Assembly (NCBI GenBank): GCA_902794155.1
Contig: CADBGN010000008.1
Span: forward strand, 16,386-80,385
Source of the DNA: an uncultured Bacteroidia bacterium
GTDB lineage: Bacteria; Bacteroidota; Bacteroidia; Bacteroidales; F082
Reading direction: 5' to 3'
DNA: 64,000 nucleotides
Shown: in pieces, positions 41,801 to 50,054 of the stretch
Numbering within the stretch: position 1 is the first letter of the stretch
How the letters are laid out: each line of letters begins with the position of its first letter
Notes under the pieces: generated by a model
What the model saw: the letters and a program-made list of their open reading frames with translations, nothing else
Told to the model about the DNA's origin: nothing
The model's database searches: none
Program-made: the position numbers and the translations under genes

Positions 41801-43437
41801 AATGTAATGTAGTTAACAGCACCGGGCTCCAAGGTGAAGGGGCCTGCCGACTGCATGAAACGACGGTCGTTAGGTGCATTACCGCACTGCTCTTCTGACC
41901 AGTACTTTCCATTCTCGTTGAAGCCACCGTTCGGCTTGTTACCACCGGTACCCCAGTTCCACGGGTCGGAATCGCCAGGGAACATGAAGTCGCATTCAGG
42001 GCCAACAACGTCGCTACTCGAGAAGGCATCGCCGCCATAACGCATCTTGGCGCCGTTCTTCCAGATACCACGCAAGTAGTTATAGTATTGAGGAGCATTG
42101 GTCGGGTCACCGTTATCGGCAGAACTGTTGTTGTGATACACGAAACGGCGCATACCGAAACGTTCATCGTCGATGATACCGTTACCGAAGTTCACACCAT
42201 TGATACTCTCATCCACCATCTGCACGGCAGTAGTTGAATCGTTGACAAAGATGGAGTCGCCGGTGACGGGGTCAACGTGATCGAAAATCTGTTGGAAGGC
42301 AAATTTGGGGTTATCAATACCGTCAGGATCCATATAAGGTCCTTGGAAGAAGTCGATACCCAACGCAGGAGGCTGTGAACCATAAGCTTCAGGTTCACCG
42401 CTACCGTCGACAGCCGTACCATTATAACCATAACCGAGACCACGGCCGACGTCGCAACCTACATAGTCGTCCCAACCATAACCAAGGTCAACGTCAGTCC
42501 AAGGCGAGAAGTAAGTACCCGTCAAAGTATAGGTGGAACGGTTGATAATTTCATAGCTGTAGAAAGTCATGTTGTTGATTTCGTCGTTCGTGGCAAAAGC
42601 GAAAGCTTGGGCACGGACTTCGATACCGATAGCTTGACCGAGCGACTCAGTGTGGGCAGCACCTTTATCGTTAAAAATCCACCACAGGGTTTGGTCACCC
42701 TTCAGCACCTGGTCGGCAAGGATGGAGCCGTGCATGGTTCCAAATCTCTCTTCCTCCATGGTCGGAATCTTAGTGTGGCAGAGTTCATTGGTGATGTCAT
42801 AGTAAGGATAGTCACCATTGGTAGGGTTATAGTCACCATCGCCGTCAGCATCGTAGAAAGGAGCCAGATAATAGGCAATGCCTTCCGGGTCGTCGGTGGC
42901 ACGGATGGCCGGCCAGTTAGCGATGATGGAGGGGATTTCTTCAGTATTACCGGCCTGGAAATTGGTAAGGAACTCATCCACCTCAGCGCGGGTAATCTTA
43001 AAGATTTTATCCCACTTAGCACAAGTTTCAGGTGTGATGGAGGCCTTACCGTCAACAGTCAGAGGGCCGGTGTAGTAGTCGTTACCAACCTGACGGAAAC
43101 GCAGAGCGGCACACTTCAACTGGTTGTTGACGTCAACACCAGCGATCCAAAGGGAGCCAGCGAACAGTGAAGTAGCCGAACCGTTGGCAGGAATGAAGTA
43201 CTTGGAACCCGTTCCAGAAGGAAGGTCCCACCACATGTCACCACCCGCATTGATACGGGTTCTGACATTGTTGATGTCAAGCCATTCGAAAGCTGACGAA
43301 GGTGTACATCCAGCTGCGGTCTGAGCACGTTGGCCTTTGCTGCCATTCTGCTCATACTTGTACATCTCAGCCTTTCCTGGAGTCACAGCGCCTGCGATGA
43401 GCAGGGTCGCTAACAAAAATCGAAATATATTCTTCAT
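38890..43437 (-). CDS. Large secreted protein of a PorV/TonB operon
   Basis: A 1515-residue exported protein (signal peptide MKNIFRFLLATLLIAGAVTPGKA). The N-terminal third carries SLWIAGVDVNNQLKCAALRF, a block I associate with large T9SS-type proteins of Bacteroidota; the middle has no recognised fold. Residues around 1420-1500 form a FlgD/T9SS-like Ig domain (LPNQCIVSIYTLSGTKVRQF, then TPVASGFYLIHVKD). The sequence does not end there but continues with FFGAMRQVDLNTF, so the classical C-terminal sorting motif is not terminal. It lies between a TonB receptor and a PorV-type barrel and may be delivered by or bound to that barrel. Confidence 0.75.
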   Translation of the reverse strand: MKNIFRFLLATLLIAGAVTPGKAEMYKYEQNGSKGQRAQTAAGCTPSSAFEWLDINNVRTRINAGGDMWWDLPSGTGSKYFIPANGSATSLFAGSLWIAGVDVNNQLKCAALRFRQVGNDYYTGPLTVDGKASITPETCAKWDKIFKITRAEVDEFLTNFQAGNTEEIPSIIANWPAIRATDDPEGIAYYLAPFYDADGDGDYNPTNGDYPYYDITNELCHTKIPTMEEERFGTMHGSILADQVLKGDQTLWWIFNDKGAAHTESLGQAIGIEVRAQAFAFATNDEINNMTFYSYEIINRSTYTLTGTYFSPWTDVDLGYGWDDYVGCDVGRGLGYGYNGTAVDGSGEPEAYGSQPPALGIDFFQGPYMDPDGIDNPKFAFQQIFDHVDPVTGDSIFVNDSTTAVQMVDESINGVNFGNGIIDDERFGMRRFVYHNNSSADNGDPTNAPQYYNYLRGIWKNGAKMRYGGDAFSSSDVVGPECDFMFPGDSDPWNWGTGGNKPNGGFNENGKYWSEEQCGNAPNDRRFMQSAGPFTLEPGAVNYITFGVPWARATSGGAWASVELLRVVDDKCQALFDNCFKVIDGPSAPDLTIRELDQKLIIYLSNATLSNNYKEGYVELDPEIPTGRIETNTFRDTTWNISAEGDTLGFEVNEHKEDTVYVYDRYYRFEGYKVYQLANAEVGADELSNNDKARLVFQCDVRNNVGRLLNYEFDESLQANVPSLKVNGGDAGITHSFVLTEDEFSTSDNPTLVNHSPYYFTAVAYAYNNYLTYNQDDALGLQGQKKPYLEGRKNIQVYTAVPHKTINGTILQAQYGDSPAVTRVVGVGNGFNELELDEKTVDEILFDGDHHAKMASETNRFGSPDYPVSYHPTYKAGYGPISVKIIDPLNVKSHDYELVFDDMFEKYTHNVTKDPDIRGDSAARMVNNWYLVDLTDMDTLYSDTTTVYENEQMFLERGISINVSQVYPFGRVWVGKYYEDKNDGGDKWHDYYTVIAKENGVIGSSIEYTDPSNQWMSAIRDIDVPSSFLNWIRSGTYVDMDNAANNDYQMSSAQYSAKGASKPWDPNENWEKIANRSWAPPLLALESGRGGKTNPGPVYLSSRLNNNFVLTSSVDIVFTSDKSKWTRCPVLEMGMDNKLNENGVSRFYLRKHASVDKDGNPYMIKDEANQDIQFNLWKQANEAQYMSANEDDPNYIAPQGMGWFPGYVIDVESGMRLNVAFGEDSYLEDMGGRDMLFNPAKVQKTTAEDVSGLMQEHDPAIFRGADLEPVFGGKHFVYIWRCDSLELPQSVLNNIDELKNFGYDGGKLLFQSLHTIQNMRESFADVVNQKFFGLVMWIGMPMGIEGMEWLPEGNDCRVRIRLARPYTPGYGYPLQVENHELTKRGMNPRYTFSIDGWDPVINDEAKSDEDLNLITVVPNPYYAYNTYEGNALTNKVKIINLPNQCIVSIYTLSGTKVRQFRKDNEEPSIEWDLTNFANTPVASGFYLIHVKDLTSGGERTIKFFGAMRQVDLNTF

Positions 43438-43474
43438 AATACTTGTAATTTTTCGTTATGAATATTCTCTCCTA

Positions 43475-46400
43475 TTAGAAATTGAAGCTCATACCAACTC
43501 TAATGTGACGAGGCATAGAGTAGTTACCGCCGCTGTTGACATACAGTTCATACATTTGGATGTAAGCCTGCGGGTCAATCTGAGCGTTGATTTCATTAGC
43601 CCATTGAGGTGCCGAGAGGTAACCATCGTCATCGGGGTTACCAGTAGCGTTATACACACCAACGATGTTCTTCGAGTTGAGCAGGTTCAGTACTTGCAGA
43701 TACACATTCACGAAAGCGTCGCGGCCTTTCGAGCCTTCCTTCTTTCCACCCATGGTGAAACCGAAGTCCTTGTCGACACGGAGGTCGAAACGGAACGAAG
43801 CAGGAATACGTGAACCATTGTAGGTACCTTGAAGCAGGGAGTTACCGCCAGAGATGGGTGACGACACGTTACGAGCAGCGGTGAAGGGCGTACCCGAACC
43901 ACCGTTGACTTGCAGGGCGAAACCAGTGTTGGACAAGAATTGCACACCCTTGATGGTAGGACCGTCATAGTTCTTACCTTCTGAGTAACGATAGTCGAGC
44001 GTCAGGTTGAAGCTGTGACGACGGTCAGCGTTGGTCGGGAAGGTGGACCTCAAGTTAGGTACACCAGCAGCAATCAGAGCTGCAGCAGTGGAGGTCGAAG
44101 AACCGGTCATGTCGGCGAACTGCAAGGTGTAGCTGGCACGGATACGAGCGTTCTTGGTACGACGCAAATCGTAGCTGGCGGTCAAACCCTTAACAGTACC
44201 AAAGTCAAGGTTGCTATAGGAGTTGTAAGCCTTGGGGAAAGCACCGTTGAAACGGTACATCTGAATCATGTTACGCAACTCGTGGTAGTAAGCCGAAATC
44301 GTCATTGACGAAGTATTGGTCACTTTCTGAGTGAAACCGAGTTCGTACTCAATCGTCTGCGAAGGCTTCAGGTTGGGATTAGCAATCGTACCCGAAAGGT
44401 CGGTGAAGCGGTAGTAGTACAGCGGGCTGCAGTAGTAGGCACTGGTAGGACGCTGGGTCAACACATCGTAGTGAGCGAAGAACAAAGCTTCATCGGAAAT
44501 CGGGAAGGAGAAGGAAATACGAGGCATGATGCTCCAAGCGGGATCGTAGTCCTTGAAGGAGTTGACATCAACAACTTGCTTCTCTTTTTCAATATATTTG
44601 TCCTTAATCCAAGGTGTGACACCTGTACCCATATCGAGGACATCGGGGTTGGCGATTTCAACACCTAAATCGTTGTACCAAGTATTACCTTTACGATAAC
44701 CGACAATGGCGGTCTTTTCAGCCAGCTTGTTAACGTAAACAGCGTAGTCGTTGCCGATATTGTCAGGCACTTCAACCCACGAGAGGTCGTCGAGTTGAAT
44801 CTGTCTGCCATTCTGGATCAAATCGCCAACGGTATTATAGTCGTACAATACATAAGGATCTTTCAATACTTGTTGGTTGGCATCGAAACGGTCGACACGG
44901 ACACCAATGTTAAAGATCAGGTCTTTGAAAGCGAACTTGTCTTGGATATAACCAGCCATGTAGATAGGTTGTTGGGCACCAATCGGACGAGTGAACACGC
45001 CTTCATCGTCAGTCTTATTGAAGAAATCGGCGAGCGAGGGACGTTCGGTCAATGCATACTTGGTATGGCCATCATAGCTGTAACCATAATAGTAAACCGA
45101 GAAGTTGCCGTCACGGGTCAGTTCATCGGCGCCGAACATGCTCATGTCGAGGCCGCCTTCAACCTTACCAGTTTTCAGCTTACCGTTTTCATCATAATAC
45201 TTAATGGTATTGTTGTCAAAATCGTATGTATCGATAAGGATCCACTCCGTACCTTCAACCGGCAGGCCCATAGCTTGACGCAGACGAGCGTCAAAAGTGT
45301 ATTGGGTGGTTTCGTCATACAGTCTGTGGAACAGCACCGTATCGGCGTGGCCGTCGAAAGCATTTGCGTATGGATGTGCCATATCAAGCTCTCTGATATG
45401 GAAGTTGGTCATATCGCGCATCAACGTCCAGTAATTAGAGCTGTACGACATCTGCGAGTTGTTTTGTTGCTCGTATTGGAAGCCCAACTTAATATCGTGA
45501 GAGTTGTCGCCTCTACCCAAGGTCATAGAACCATTGACGTTCAAGGCAATCTGGTCATTGACAGCCTTGCCGTATGAATCTTGGATGGTGCCCGGCACTG
45601 CATATAAGCCATACACATAATTGGGGGACATGCCATTAATCAGACCATTGTTCAGGATAATGTTGGAGAGGTTATTGTAATAACCCTCGGCGCCGTAATC
45701 CTTATACAAGTCGAAATAGTTGTTAGCATAGGTAGCCAGATCAGGATTGAAGTTGGAAGGTCTGAATGTCACCAATGTGTCGTAGTAGTTATTCAACACG
45801 AAGACATTGCTAAGGTTTTTGTATTCACCGTTGACCAGTACCGAATCGATAGCCGAGCTCTGGAAAGAGAAGTTAGGAGCTCTGTAGGTGGTGAACTTAC
45901 CCAAGTTACCATATGCGAAAATATTGTTCCACAAGTCGGGGTCGCCCGATTCGCTGGTGTAGCGCGAATAGTCAGCCTGGATGCTGTAGTACACGTTGGA
46001 GACCAACGAAGTGCTGTTGGGATCGCTTTGGAAACGCTGAGTGAAGCGGATATAGCCACGATAGGTGCCCGACTTGGCCAGATAGTTCTTGTCGGTATTG
46101 AAGTAGTACTGGCTGCGGCCACCAGGATAATGACCACCAGACAAGACCATCGAACCACCGAGTGTAAGGTTGGTGGTCTTACCCGTACGAACGTCAATCT
46201 TACCAGTCAAGTTAACACTCTGGTTGGTCGAGTTATTGAGGAAACGAGTGTGATACAAGTCATCCTTATGCGTGTAAGCAGCGGTAGCGTTAGTACCGAT
46301 GCCGATGGTCAAAGGATTGGTCCTGATCTTGTCCATGTACTCGTCTTTAGCACGCCAATAACCAGTAGCGGAGCTGTAGCCATACTTGTTGTGCGTGATA

Positions 46401-47221
46401 TCAAAAGCGAGGAAGAAACCGAGGAGTGCTTCCTGGTCGTTCTTCTTGCTCTTGATCAGCGGTCCTTGCAAGCTACCACCCAAGCGGCCATGGCCGTAAC
46501 CGTCAACCGAATACTCGGCTTCGATACCGCCACCCCAAGTACGGCTGGGGCCCTTGGTGGTCATGTTGATGATACCGCCCATGGCGTCACCATACATAGC
46601 AGGCGTACCGCCCAAGATGACATCGACCTGGTCGATGGCGCTCTGAGGCACGCTGGTGCTACCGATGACTTTCACACCGTCGATGTAGTAGACAGCACCT
46701 TCACGGGAACCACGGATGGAGCCGACCTCACCGTCAGAGGAGAACACACCACCAACGCTGGCGGCAACGCCTTCTGCCGAACGCACAGGCAGTTTGGCGA
46801 TTTCCTCAGAGGTAATGGAGGCACCTTGCGTAGTGTTGTCCTTTGAAATCAAAGGAATCTCATAGTCGACAACCGTGACTTCACCAATGTTGATAGCGCC
46901 ACTGGCCATCTTGATGTCGTAGAAGGTAATCTTGTTGGCCGGAATGACAATGTTGTTGACAACATAGGCATTGTAGCCAATACAGCTTGCCTTCAAGGTG
47001 TACGTTCCCGGAGGAATCGGGTTGATGTCATAATTACCGTCAAAGTCAGAAGAAGTACCTCCCACTTGCGTTCCGCCTTTTTCAACAATGACGTTTGCAA
47101 ATGGTACCGTTTCTCCTGTGTCATCGGTAATCTTGCCTTTGAGTCTTCCTTGCGCTTGTGCCATGGTCATCGTGCAGGTGACCAGAACGATGGCAAGGGT
47201 CATTAGTAAATTTTTAAACAT
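43475..47221 (-). CDS. TonB-dependent receptor
   Basis: A 1248-residue outer-membrane receptor. Signal peptide (about 1-23), carboxypeptidase-regulatory-like domain (about 24-110, GRLKGKITDDTGETVPFANV), plug domain (about 115-230, ITSEEIAKLPVRSAEGVAAS, AVYYIDGVKVIG, MYGDAMGGIINMTTKG) and a large barrel ending in the terminal aromatic GMSFNF. There is no SusD gene, so this is not a canonical glycan-uptake pair. It heads a three-gene operon with the 1515-residue secreted protein and a PorV/PorQ barrel, expressed from a TAATTTTG box at 47288-47281. Confidence 0.9.
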   Translation of the reverse strand: MFKNLLMTLAIVLVTCTMTMAQAQGRLKGKITDDTGETVPFANVIVEKGGTQVGGTSSDFDGNYDINPIPPGTYTLKASCIGYNAYVVNNIVIPANKITFYDIKMASGAINIGEVTVVDYEIPLISKDNTTQGASITSEEIAKLPVRSAEGVAASVGGVFSSDGEVGSIRGSREGAVYYIDGVKVIGSTSVPQSAIDQVDVILGGTPAMYGDAMGGIINMTTKGPSRTWGGGIEAEYSVDGYGHGRLGGSLQGPLIKSKKNDQEALLGFFLAFDITHNKYGYSSATGYWRAKDEYMDKIRTNPLTIGIGTNATAAYTHKDDLYHTRFLNNSTNQSVNLTGKIDVRTGKTTNLTLGGSMVLSGGHYPGGRSQYYFNTDKNYLAKSGTYRGYIRFTQRFQSDPNSTSLVSNVYYSIQADYSRYTSESGDPDLWNNIFAYGNLGKFTTYRAPNFSFQSSAIDSVLVNGEYKNLSNVFVLNNYYDTLVTFRPSNFNPDLATYANNYFDLYKDYGAEGYYNNLSNIILNNGLINGMSPNYVYGLYAVPGTIQDSYGKAVNDQIALNVNGSMTLGRGDNSHDIKLGFQYEQQNNSQMSYSSNYWTLMRDMTNFHIRELDMAHPYANAFDGHADTVLFHRLYDETTQYTFDARLRQAMGLPVEGTEWILIDTYDFDNNTIKYYDENGKLKTGKVEGGLDMSMFGADELTRDGNFSVYYYGYSYDGHTKYALTERPSLADFFNKTDDEGVFTRPIGAQQPIYMAGYIQDKFAFKDLIFNIGVRVDRFDANQQVLKDPYVLYDYNTVGDLIQNGRQIQLDDLSWVEVPDNIGNDYAVYVNKLAEKTAIVGYRKGNTWYNDLGVEIANPDVLDMGTGVTPWIKDKYIEKEKQVVDVNSFKDYDPAWSIMPRISFSFPISDEALFFAHYDVLTQRPTSAYYCSPLYYYRFTDLSGTIANPNLKPSQTIEYELGFTQKVTNTSSMTISAYYHELRNMIQMYRFNGAFPKAYNSYSNLDFGTVKGLTASYDLRRTKNARIRASYTLQFADMTGSSTSTAAALIAAGVPNLRSTFPTNADRRHSFNLTLDYRYSEGKNYDGPTIKGVQFLSNTGFALQVNGGSGTPFTAARNVSSPISGGNSLLQGTYNGSRIPASFRFDLRVDKDFGFTMGGKKEGSKGRDAFVNVYLQVLNLLNSKNIVGVYNATGNPDDDGYLSAPQWANEINAQIDPQAYIQMYELYVNSGGNYSMPRHIRVGMSFNF

Positions 47222-47280
47222 ACCTTGTAATTTTATGTAATACTACTTTGTTTGGTGCATAAGAGTGCATTAAAAGTCGT

Positions 47281-47288
47281 CAAAATTA
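47281..47288 (-). promoter_or_regulatory. -7 promoter box for the TonB/PorV operon
   Basis: TAATTTTG on the minus strand, 59 bp before the ATG at 47221. Confidence 0.5.
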
Positions 47289-47423
47289 CAACCTTATTTG
47301 AAAGTACGCAAGAAAAATATTCGTTTTTTGCATTTTTTTCTTCGCAAACTTTTGCTTCATTTGTTTATTTTTTTGATTTTCAGTCATTTGTAAAAATACA
47401 CTTCAATAAGAATTTTTACCGCT

Positions 47424-47732
47424 TCAAACGCGATTTTTAGCTTCTATACCAATTTCTCGCTCATTTGAGGAAGAAAAGAACGGGTTGCTGCGCTTTCTAC
47501 GTCGCATACGTTCGGCCCGGCGTTTGTCTTTCTGGATCATCCGTTTAGTTTTCTTGGCTTGACGGTTATAGTGGGTCGTCTTGGCCTTATCATATTGCTT
47601 CTTGGATTGCTTTTCTTGCTGCTCAAGCTGCCTCTCTGCCTTTCGAATAGCTCGTGACCGTGAGGAGGCACATGAACCAAAAAGAAGGACAAGAGCCAAC
47701 AAACATGCAATGATGCTGATTCGCTTCTTCAT
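47424..47732 (-). CDS. Small, very basic lipoprotein
   Basis: A 102-residue predicted lipoprotein with lipobox FGSC (Cys21). The mature part is highly basic and helical, with an amphipathic Lys/Arg/Gln-rich stretch (AIRKAERQLEQQEKQSKKQY) and a cluster DKRRAERMRRRKRSN, probably binding an acidic polymer or nucleic acid, or lying along the membrane. The family is not recognised. A TACATTTG promoter box lies at 47759-47752, 20 bp before the start. The neighbouring lipoprotein gene is divergent. Confidence 0.7.
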   Translation of the reverse strand: MKKRISIIACLLALVLLFGSCASSRSRAIRKAERQLEQQEKQSKKQYDKAKTTHYNRQAKKTKRMIQKDKRRAERMRRRKRSNPFFSSSNEREIGIEAKNRV

Positions 47733-47751
47733 GGGATACTTATTTAGGTTG

Positions 47752-47759
47752 CAAATGTA
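47752..47759 (-). promoter_or_regulatory. -7 promoter box for the basic lipoprotein gene
   Basis: TACATTTG on the minus strand, 20 bp before the ATG at 47732. Confidence 0.5.
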
Positions 47760-47813
47760 ACATTTTTCACCAAAACTGTACTATTTTGAGAAAAAAAGCG
47801 TTTCTTTGTCGTC

Positions 47814-48305
47814 ATGAAAAACGCGACAATACACCTATTAATATTAATGGTTCTTCTGCCCTTTCTCCATGGATGCACACCCATCCCGCAGAATCCTAAC
47901 CGACCTATTCTCCCTACACCTATCACGATTTACCCCAATACTCTTCAATATCAAGAGCTGAACTTCATCAGTGGTTGGCTCTACATCACGACAGATGTGG
48001 AAAGCACCAGCCGAGGCATCATTGTCTACCGCATGAACGACACAGAGTTTTTGGCCTACGACCGTATGCCGCCTAACGAGCCAGATGCCTGCACCGACAG
48101 CCACGGCAACACTACCCGACTTGTAGTTGATTTCCCCTTTGTCGTCGACCGTTGTAATAACGCTTTTTACAACATTCTCAACGGACAAATCATCATCAGG
48201 GAACCCGACATGGTTCCCAACTTCCCCACCGACGGCACAGTGGTGTATCCGCTAATTCAATATCACACCACCTTTGACGGTAGCAAACTCACTATTACGA
48301 ACTAA
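47814..48305 (+). CDS. Rieske-like fold lipoprotein without a metal cluster
   Basis: A 163-residue predicted lipoprotein with lipobox LHGC (Cys21). The later half reads like a Rieske [2Fe-2S] domain: GIIVYRMNDTEFLAYDRMPP, then a second loop VDRCNNAFYNILNGQIIIRE, and FPTDGTVVYPLIQYHTTFDG. The paired Cys-x-His and Cys-x-x-His ligands are not present (only isolated cysteines remain), so it cannot hold the normal cluster. Cluster-less lipoproteins of this form are, as I recall, frequent in Bacteroidota and of unknown role. It faces the aro fusion gene tail-to-tail with a 5-bp gap. Confidence 0.7.
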   Translation: MKNATIHLLILMVLLPFLHGCTPIPQNPNRPILPTPITIYPNTLQYQELNFISGWLYITTDVESTSRGIIVYRMNDTEFLAYDRMPPNEPDACTDSHGNTTRLVVDFPFVVDRCNNAFYNILNGQIIIREPDMVPNFPTDGTVVYPLIQYHTTFDGSKLTITN

Positions 48306-48310
48306 GGGGA

Positions 48311-49543
48311 TTAATCTTCGTTTCCCATAACACGGCCTTGTCGTTCAATGGAAGCCTGATGAACGGCATCAAATACCTTATTAATTAATACGGCTGACAA
48401 GCCCATTTCCTCACCTGTAGCAATATGGTCGGCTAGAATCTTCTTCCAACGATCCATCTGCACCACTGTGACATTGTTACGCTTCTTGTATTCGCCAATC
48501 TGTTCACTCACTTCCATACGGCGTGCCAGTAGCTGCAACAGTTCGCTATCGATGTCATCTATTTCGCCACGCAGACCAGCGAGGTCGCGCTCTACATCGC
48601 CCGATTGCCTAGAGCGGAAAGTCAAGTTAGCCAGTAACAGCTTCAATTCATCAGGTGTGATTTGTTGTTTGCCATCGGTCAAGGCTGCATCTGGATTAAT
48701 ATGGCATTCTAGCATCAGCCCATCGGTGGCAAGGTCGAGTGCCTTTTGTGCAGTGGCCTGCAGCAATTCACGATTGCCGCAGATGTGACTCACATCGGTG
48801 ATGAGCGGAACGTTCAAACGTTGGGTCAACTCAATGGGAATTTCCCACATGGGGAAATTACGGTAAGGTGTTTCTTTATAATATGCAAAGCCACGATGGA
48901 TGGCTGCTAGTTGGGTCAAGCCAGCCTTTAGGAAGCGCTCAAATGCGCCCAACCAGAGATTCAAGTCAGGCGAAACGGGGTTTTTGATGAACACGGGGAT
49001 GTCGACACCCTTCAAGGCATCGGCCAACTGCTGCACTGAGAAGGGGTTGACCACAGTGCGGGCACCTATCCACAAGACATCGACTTCGTATTTCAACGCC
49101 AACTCGACATGCTCGGGCGTGGCTACCTCGGTGGCGATAGGCAAACCCGTCGCATGCTTCGCCTCACGAAGCCAGACAAGACCTTGCTCTCCCCTGCCTT
49201 CAAAAGCATCAGGGCGAGTGCGCGGCTTCCAGATGCCGCCGCGCAGCATCTTCACCTCCGGGATTTGTGCCAAGGCTTGCGCCGTGGATACGATCTGTTC
49301 TTCGCTTTCTACGCTACAGGGACCGGCGATGATGGTGTTTGTGAGAGCAGGGGATGAATCCACCTGCTTAATGTCCGTCACCCCTACGGGGTTCTGCGCA
49401 ATCCCGTAGGGATGCAGGACATTAAGCAGGTTGTGCAACTCCTGCTGACCACAAACCGTCGACTCCATCGGAACCCCGGAGGGGTGACAGGAATCCGTCT
49501 CCTCAATCCCCAAATGCATATCGTTCGTCATACTCGATTCCAT
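48311..49543 (-). CDS. aroG: DAHP synthase / chorismate mutase fusion with repeat-derived N-terminal extension
   Basis: A bifunctional shikimate-pathway enzyme. The DAHP synthase part (about 69-315) starts TIIAGPCSVESEEQ and has RGGIWKPRTRPDAFEG, VDVLWIGARTVVNPFSVQ, FIKNPVSPDLNLW and LAAIHRGF; the chorismate mutase part (about 325-410) is LRGEIDDIDSELLQLLARRM. Relatives usually begin 20-30 residues before the IAGPCS motif. Here the frame runs 68 residues upstream through three hairpin repeats (49346-49392, 49401-49446, 49473-49485) and 41 bp into the RAYT 2 gene. Possible starts are ATG 49543, ATG 49468 or GTG 49363, all within repeat or RAYT sequence. No separate promoter is visible, so transcription probably comes through RAYT 2. 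Confidence 0.9.
   Translation of the reverse strand: MESSMTNDMHLGIEETDSCHPSGVPMESTVCGQQELHNLLNVLHPYGIAQNPVGVTDIKQVDSSPALTNTIIAGPCSVESEEQIVSTAQALAQIPEVKMLRGGIWKPRTRPDAFEGRGEQGLVWLREAKHATGLPIATEVATPEHVELALKYEVDVLWIGARTVVNPFSVQQLADALKGVDIPVFIKNPVSPDLNLWLGAFERFLKAGLTQLAAIHRGFAYYKETPYRNFPMWEIPIELTQRLNVPLITDVSHICGNRELLQATAQKALDLATDGLMLECHINPDAALTDGKQQITPDELKLLLANLTFRSRQSGDVERDLAGLRGEIDDIDSELLQLLARRMEVSEQIGEYKKRNNVTVVQMDRWKKILADHIATGEEMGLSAVLINKVFDAVHQASIERQGRVMGNED
49346..49392 (-). repeat. Composite double-hairpin REP-like repeat inside the aro coding frame, inverted copy
   Basis: Hairpin 2 stem AGCAGG/CCTGCT with the loop changed to GATTCATC-like sequence (49346-49367), then GTC, then hairpin 1 ACCCC-TAC-GGGGT (49380-49392). 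It encodes about residues 51-66 of the aro protein and faces the next copy as an inverted pair. Confidence 0.8.
49401..49446 (+). repeat. Composite double-hairpin REP-like repeat inside the aro coding frame, direct copy
   Basis: Hairpin 1 variant ATCCC-GTA-GGGAT (49401-49413), spacer GCAGGACATTA, hairpin 2 stem AGCAGG/CCTGCT (49425-49446). With 49346-49392 it forms an inverted doublet of the REPIN type. It encodes about residues 33-48 of the aro protein. Confidence 0.75.
49473..49485 (+). repeat. REP-like hairpin 1 at the 3' end of RAYT 2
   Basis: ACCCC-GGA-GGGGT followed by GACAG, 17 bp beyond the RAYT 2 stop codon. Position and orientation relative to the transposase match the hairpin at 9272-9284 beside RAYT 1. 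Confidence 0.8.
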
Positions 49544-49958
49544 ACGCTTTCAACGTTTCGCAATATTCATCATGATACGTTTTGGTCTTATGATGCTCTG
49601 CTTGCCCAAAGATGTATTTGGTGGTACGAGCCATCAACGACGGGCTAACACTAAAAGCACCATAACCTTCCTGCCATTGAAATGGTTCATAATACACATC
49701 AACAGTTTTCAACCATTTGCTACTTTTCGCTTTAATAACTCGAACGAAATCCGACATGGCGACAGTCTTCGACAGTGTTGTCAATATATGAATATGGTCA
49801 GCAACACCACCAACAGCAAATGGTATAGAGCCTTCTCTGCGGATAATGCCACCTATATATTCAAACACACGATTTAAATCCTCATCGCGCATGACGACAC
49901 CAGTGCTTTTCGTGTGGAAAACAATATGGGTGTACAATTGTGTGTAAGTATTGGCCAT
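49503..49958 (-). CDS. REP-associated tyrosine transposase (RAYT, IS200/Y1 family), copy 2
   Basis: A 151-residue Y1-type HUH nuclease with DHIHIL (H55, H57) and candidate nucleophile Y115 in KYIFGQ; it aligns gap-free with RAYT 1 and keeps EPFQWQEGYGAFSVS and the C-terminal EYDERYAF. It has its own TACTTTTG box at 49974-49967. REP hairpins lie only on its 3' side, running into the aro gene, which it overlaps if that gene starts at 49543. The gene is intact and more AT-rich than aro and asnS, in keeping with transfer followed by retention. Confidence 0.88.
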   Translation of the reverse strand: MANTYTQLYTHIVFHTKSTGVVMRDEDLNRVFEYIGGIIRREGSIPFAVGGVADHIHILTTLSKTVAMSDFVRVIKAKSSKWLKTVDVYYEPFQWQEGYGAFSVSPSLMARTTKYIFGQAEHHKTKTYHDEYCETLKAYGIEYDERYAFGD

Positions 49959-49966
49959 AATGTTTG

Positions 49967-49974
49967 CAAAAGTA
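49967..49974 (-). promoter_or_regulatory. -7 promoter box for RAYT 2, probably also for the aro gene
   Basis: TACTTTTG on the minus strand, 8 bp before the RAYT 2 start codon. No better promoter lies between RAYT 2 and the aro catalytic domain. Confidence 0.55.
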
Positions 49975-50006
49975 CAACATTTTCAAACCTGCATTGCATT
50001 TTTTTG

Positions 50007-50014
50007 TAACTTTG
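50007..50014 (+). promoter_or_regulatory. -7 promoter box for asnS
   Basis: TAACTTTG, 40 bp before the ATG at 50055 and divergent from the RAYT 2 promoter. Confidence 0.55.
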
Positions 50015-50054
50015 CACATTATTTATAACCCTCGACAAAGAATAGTATCATAAT

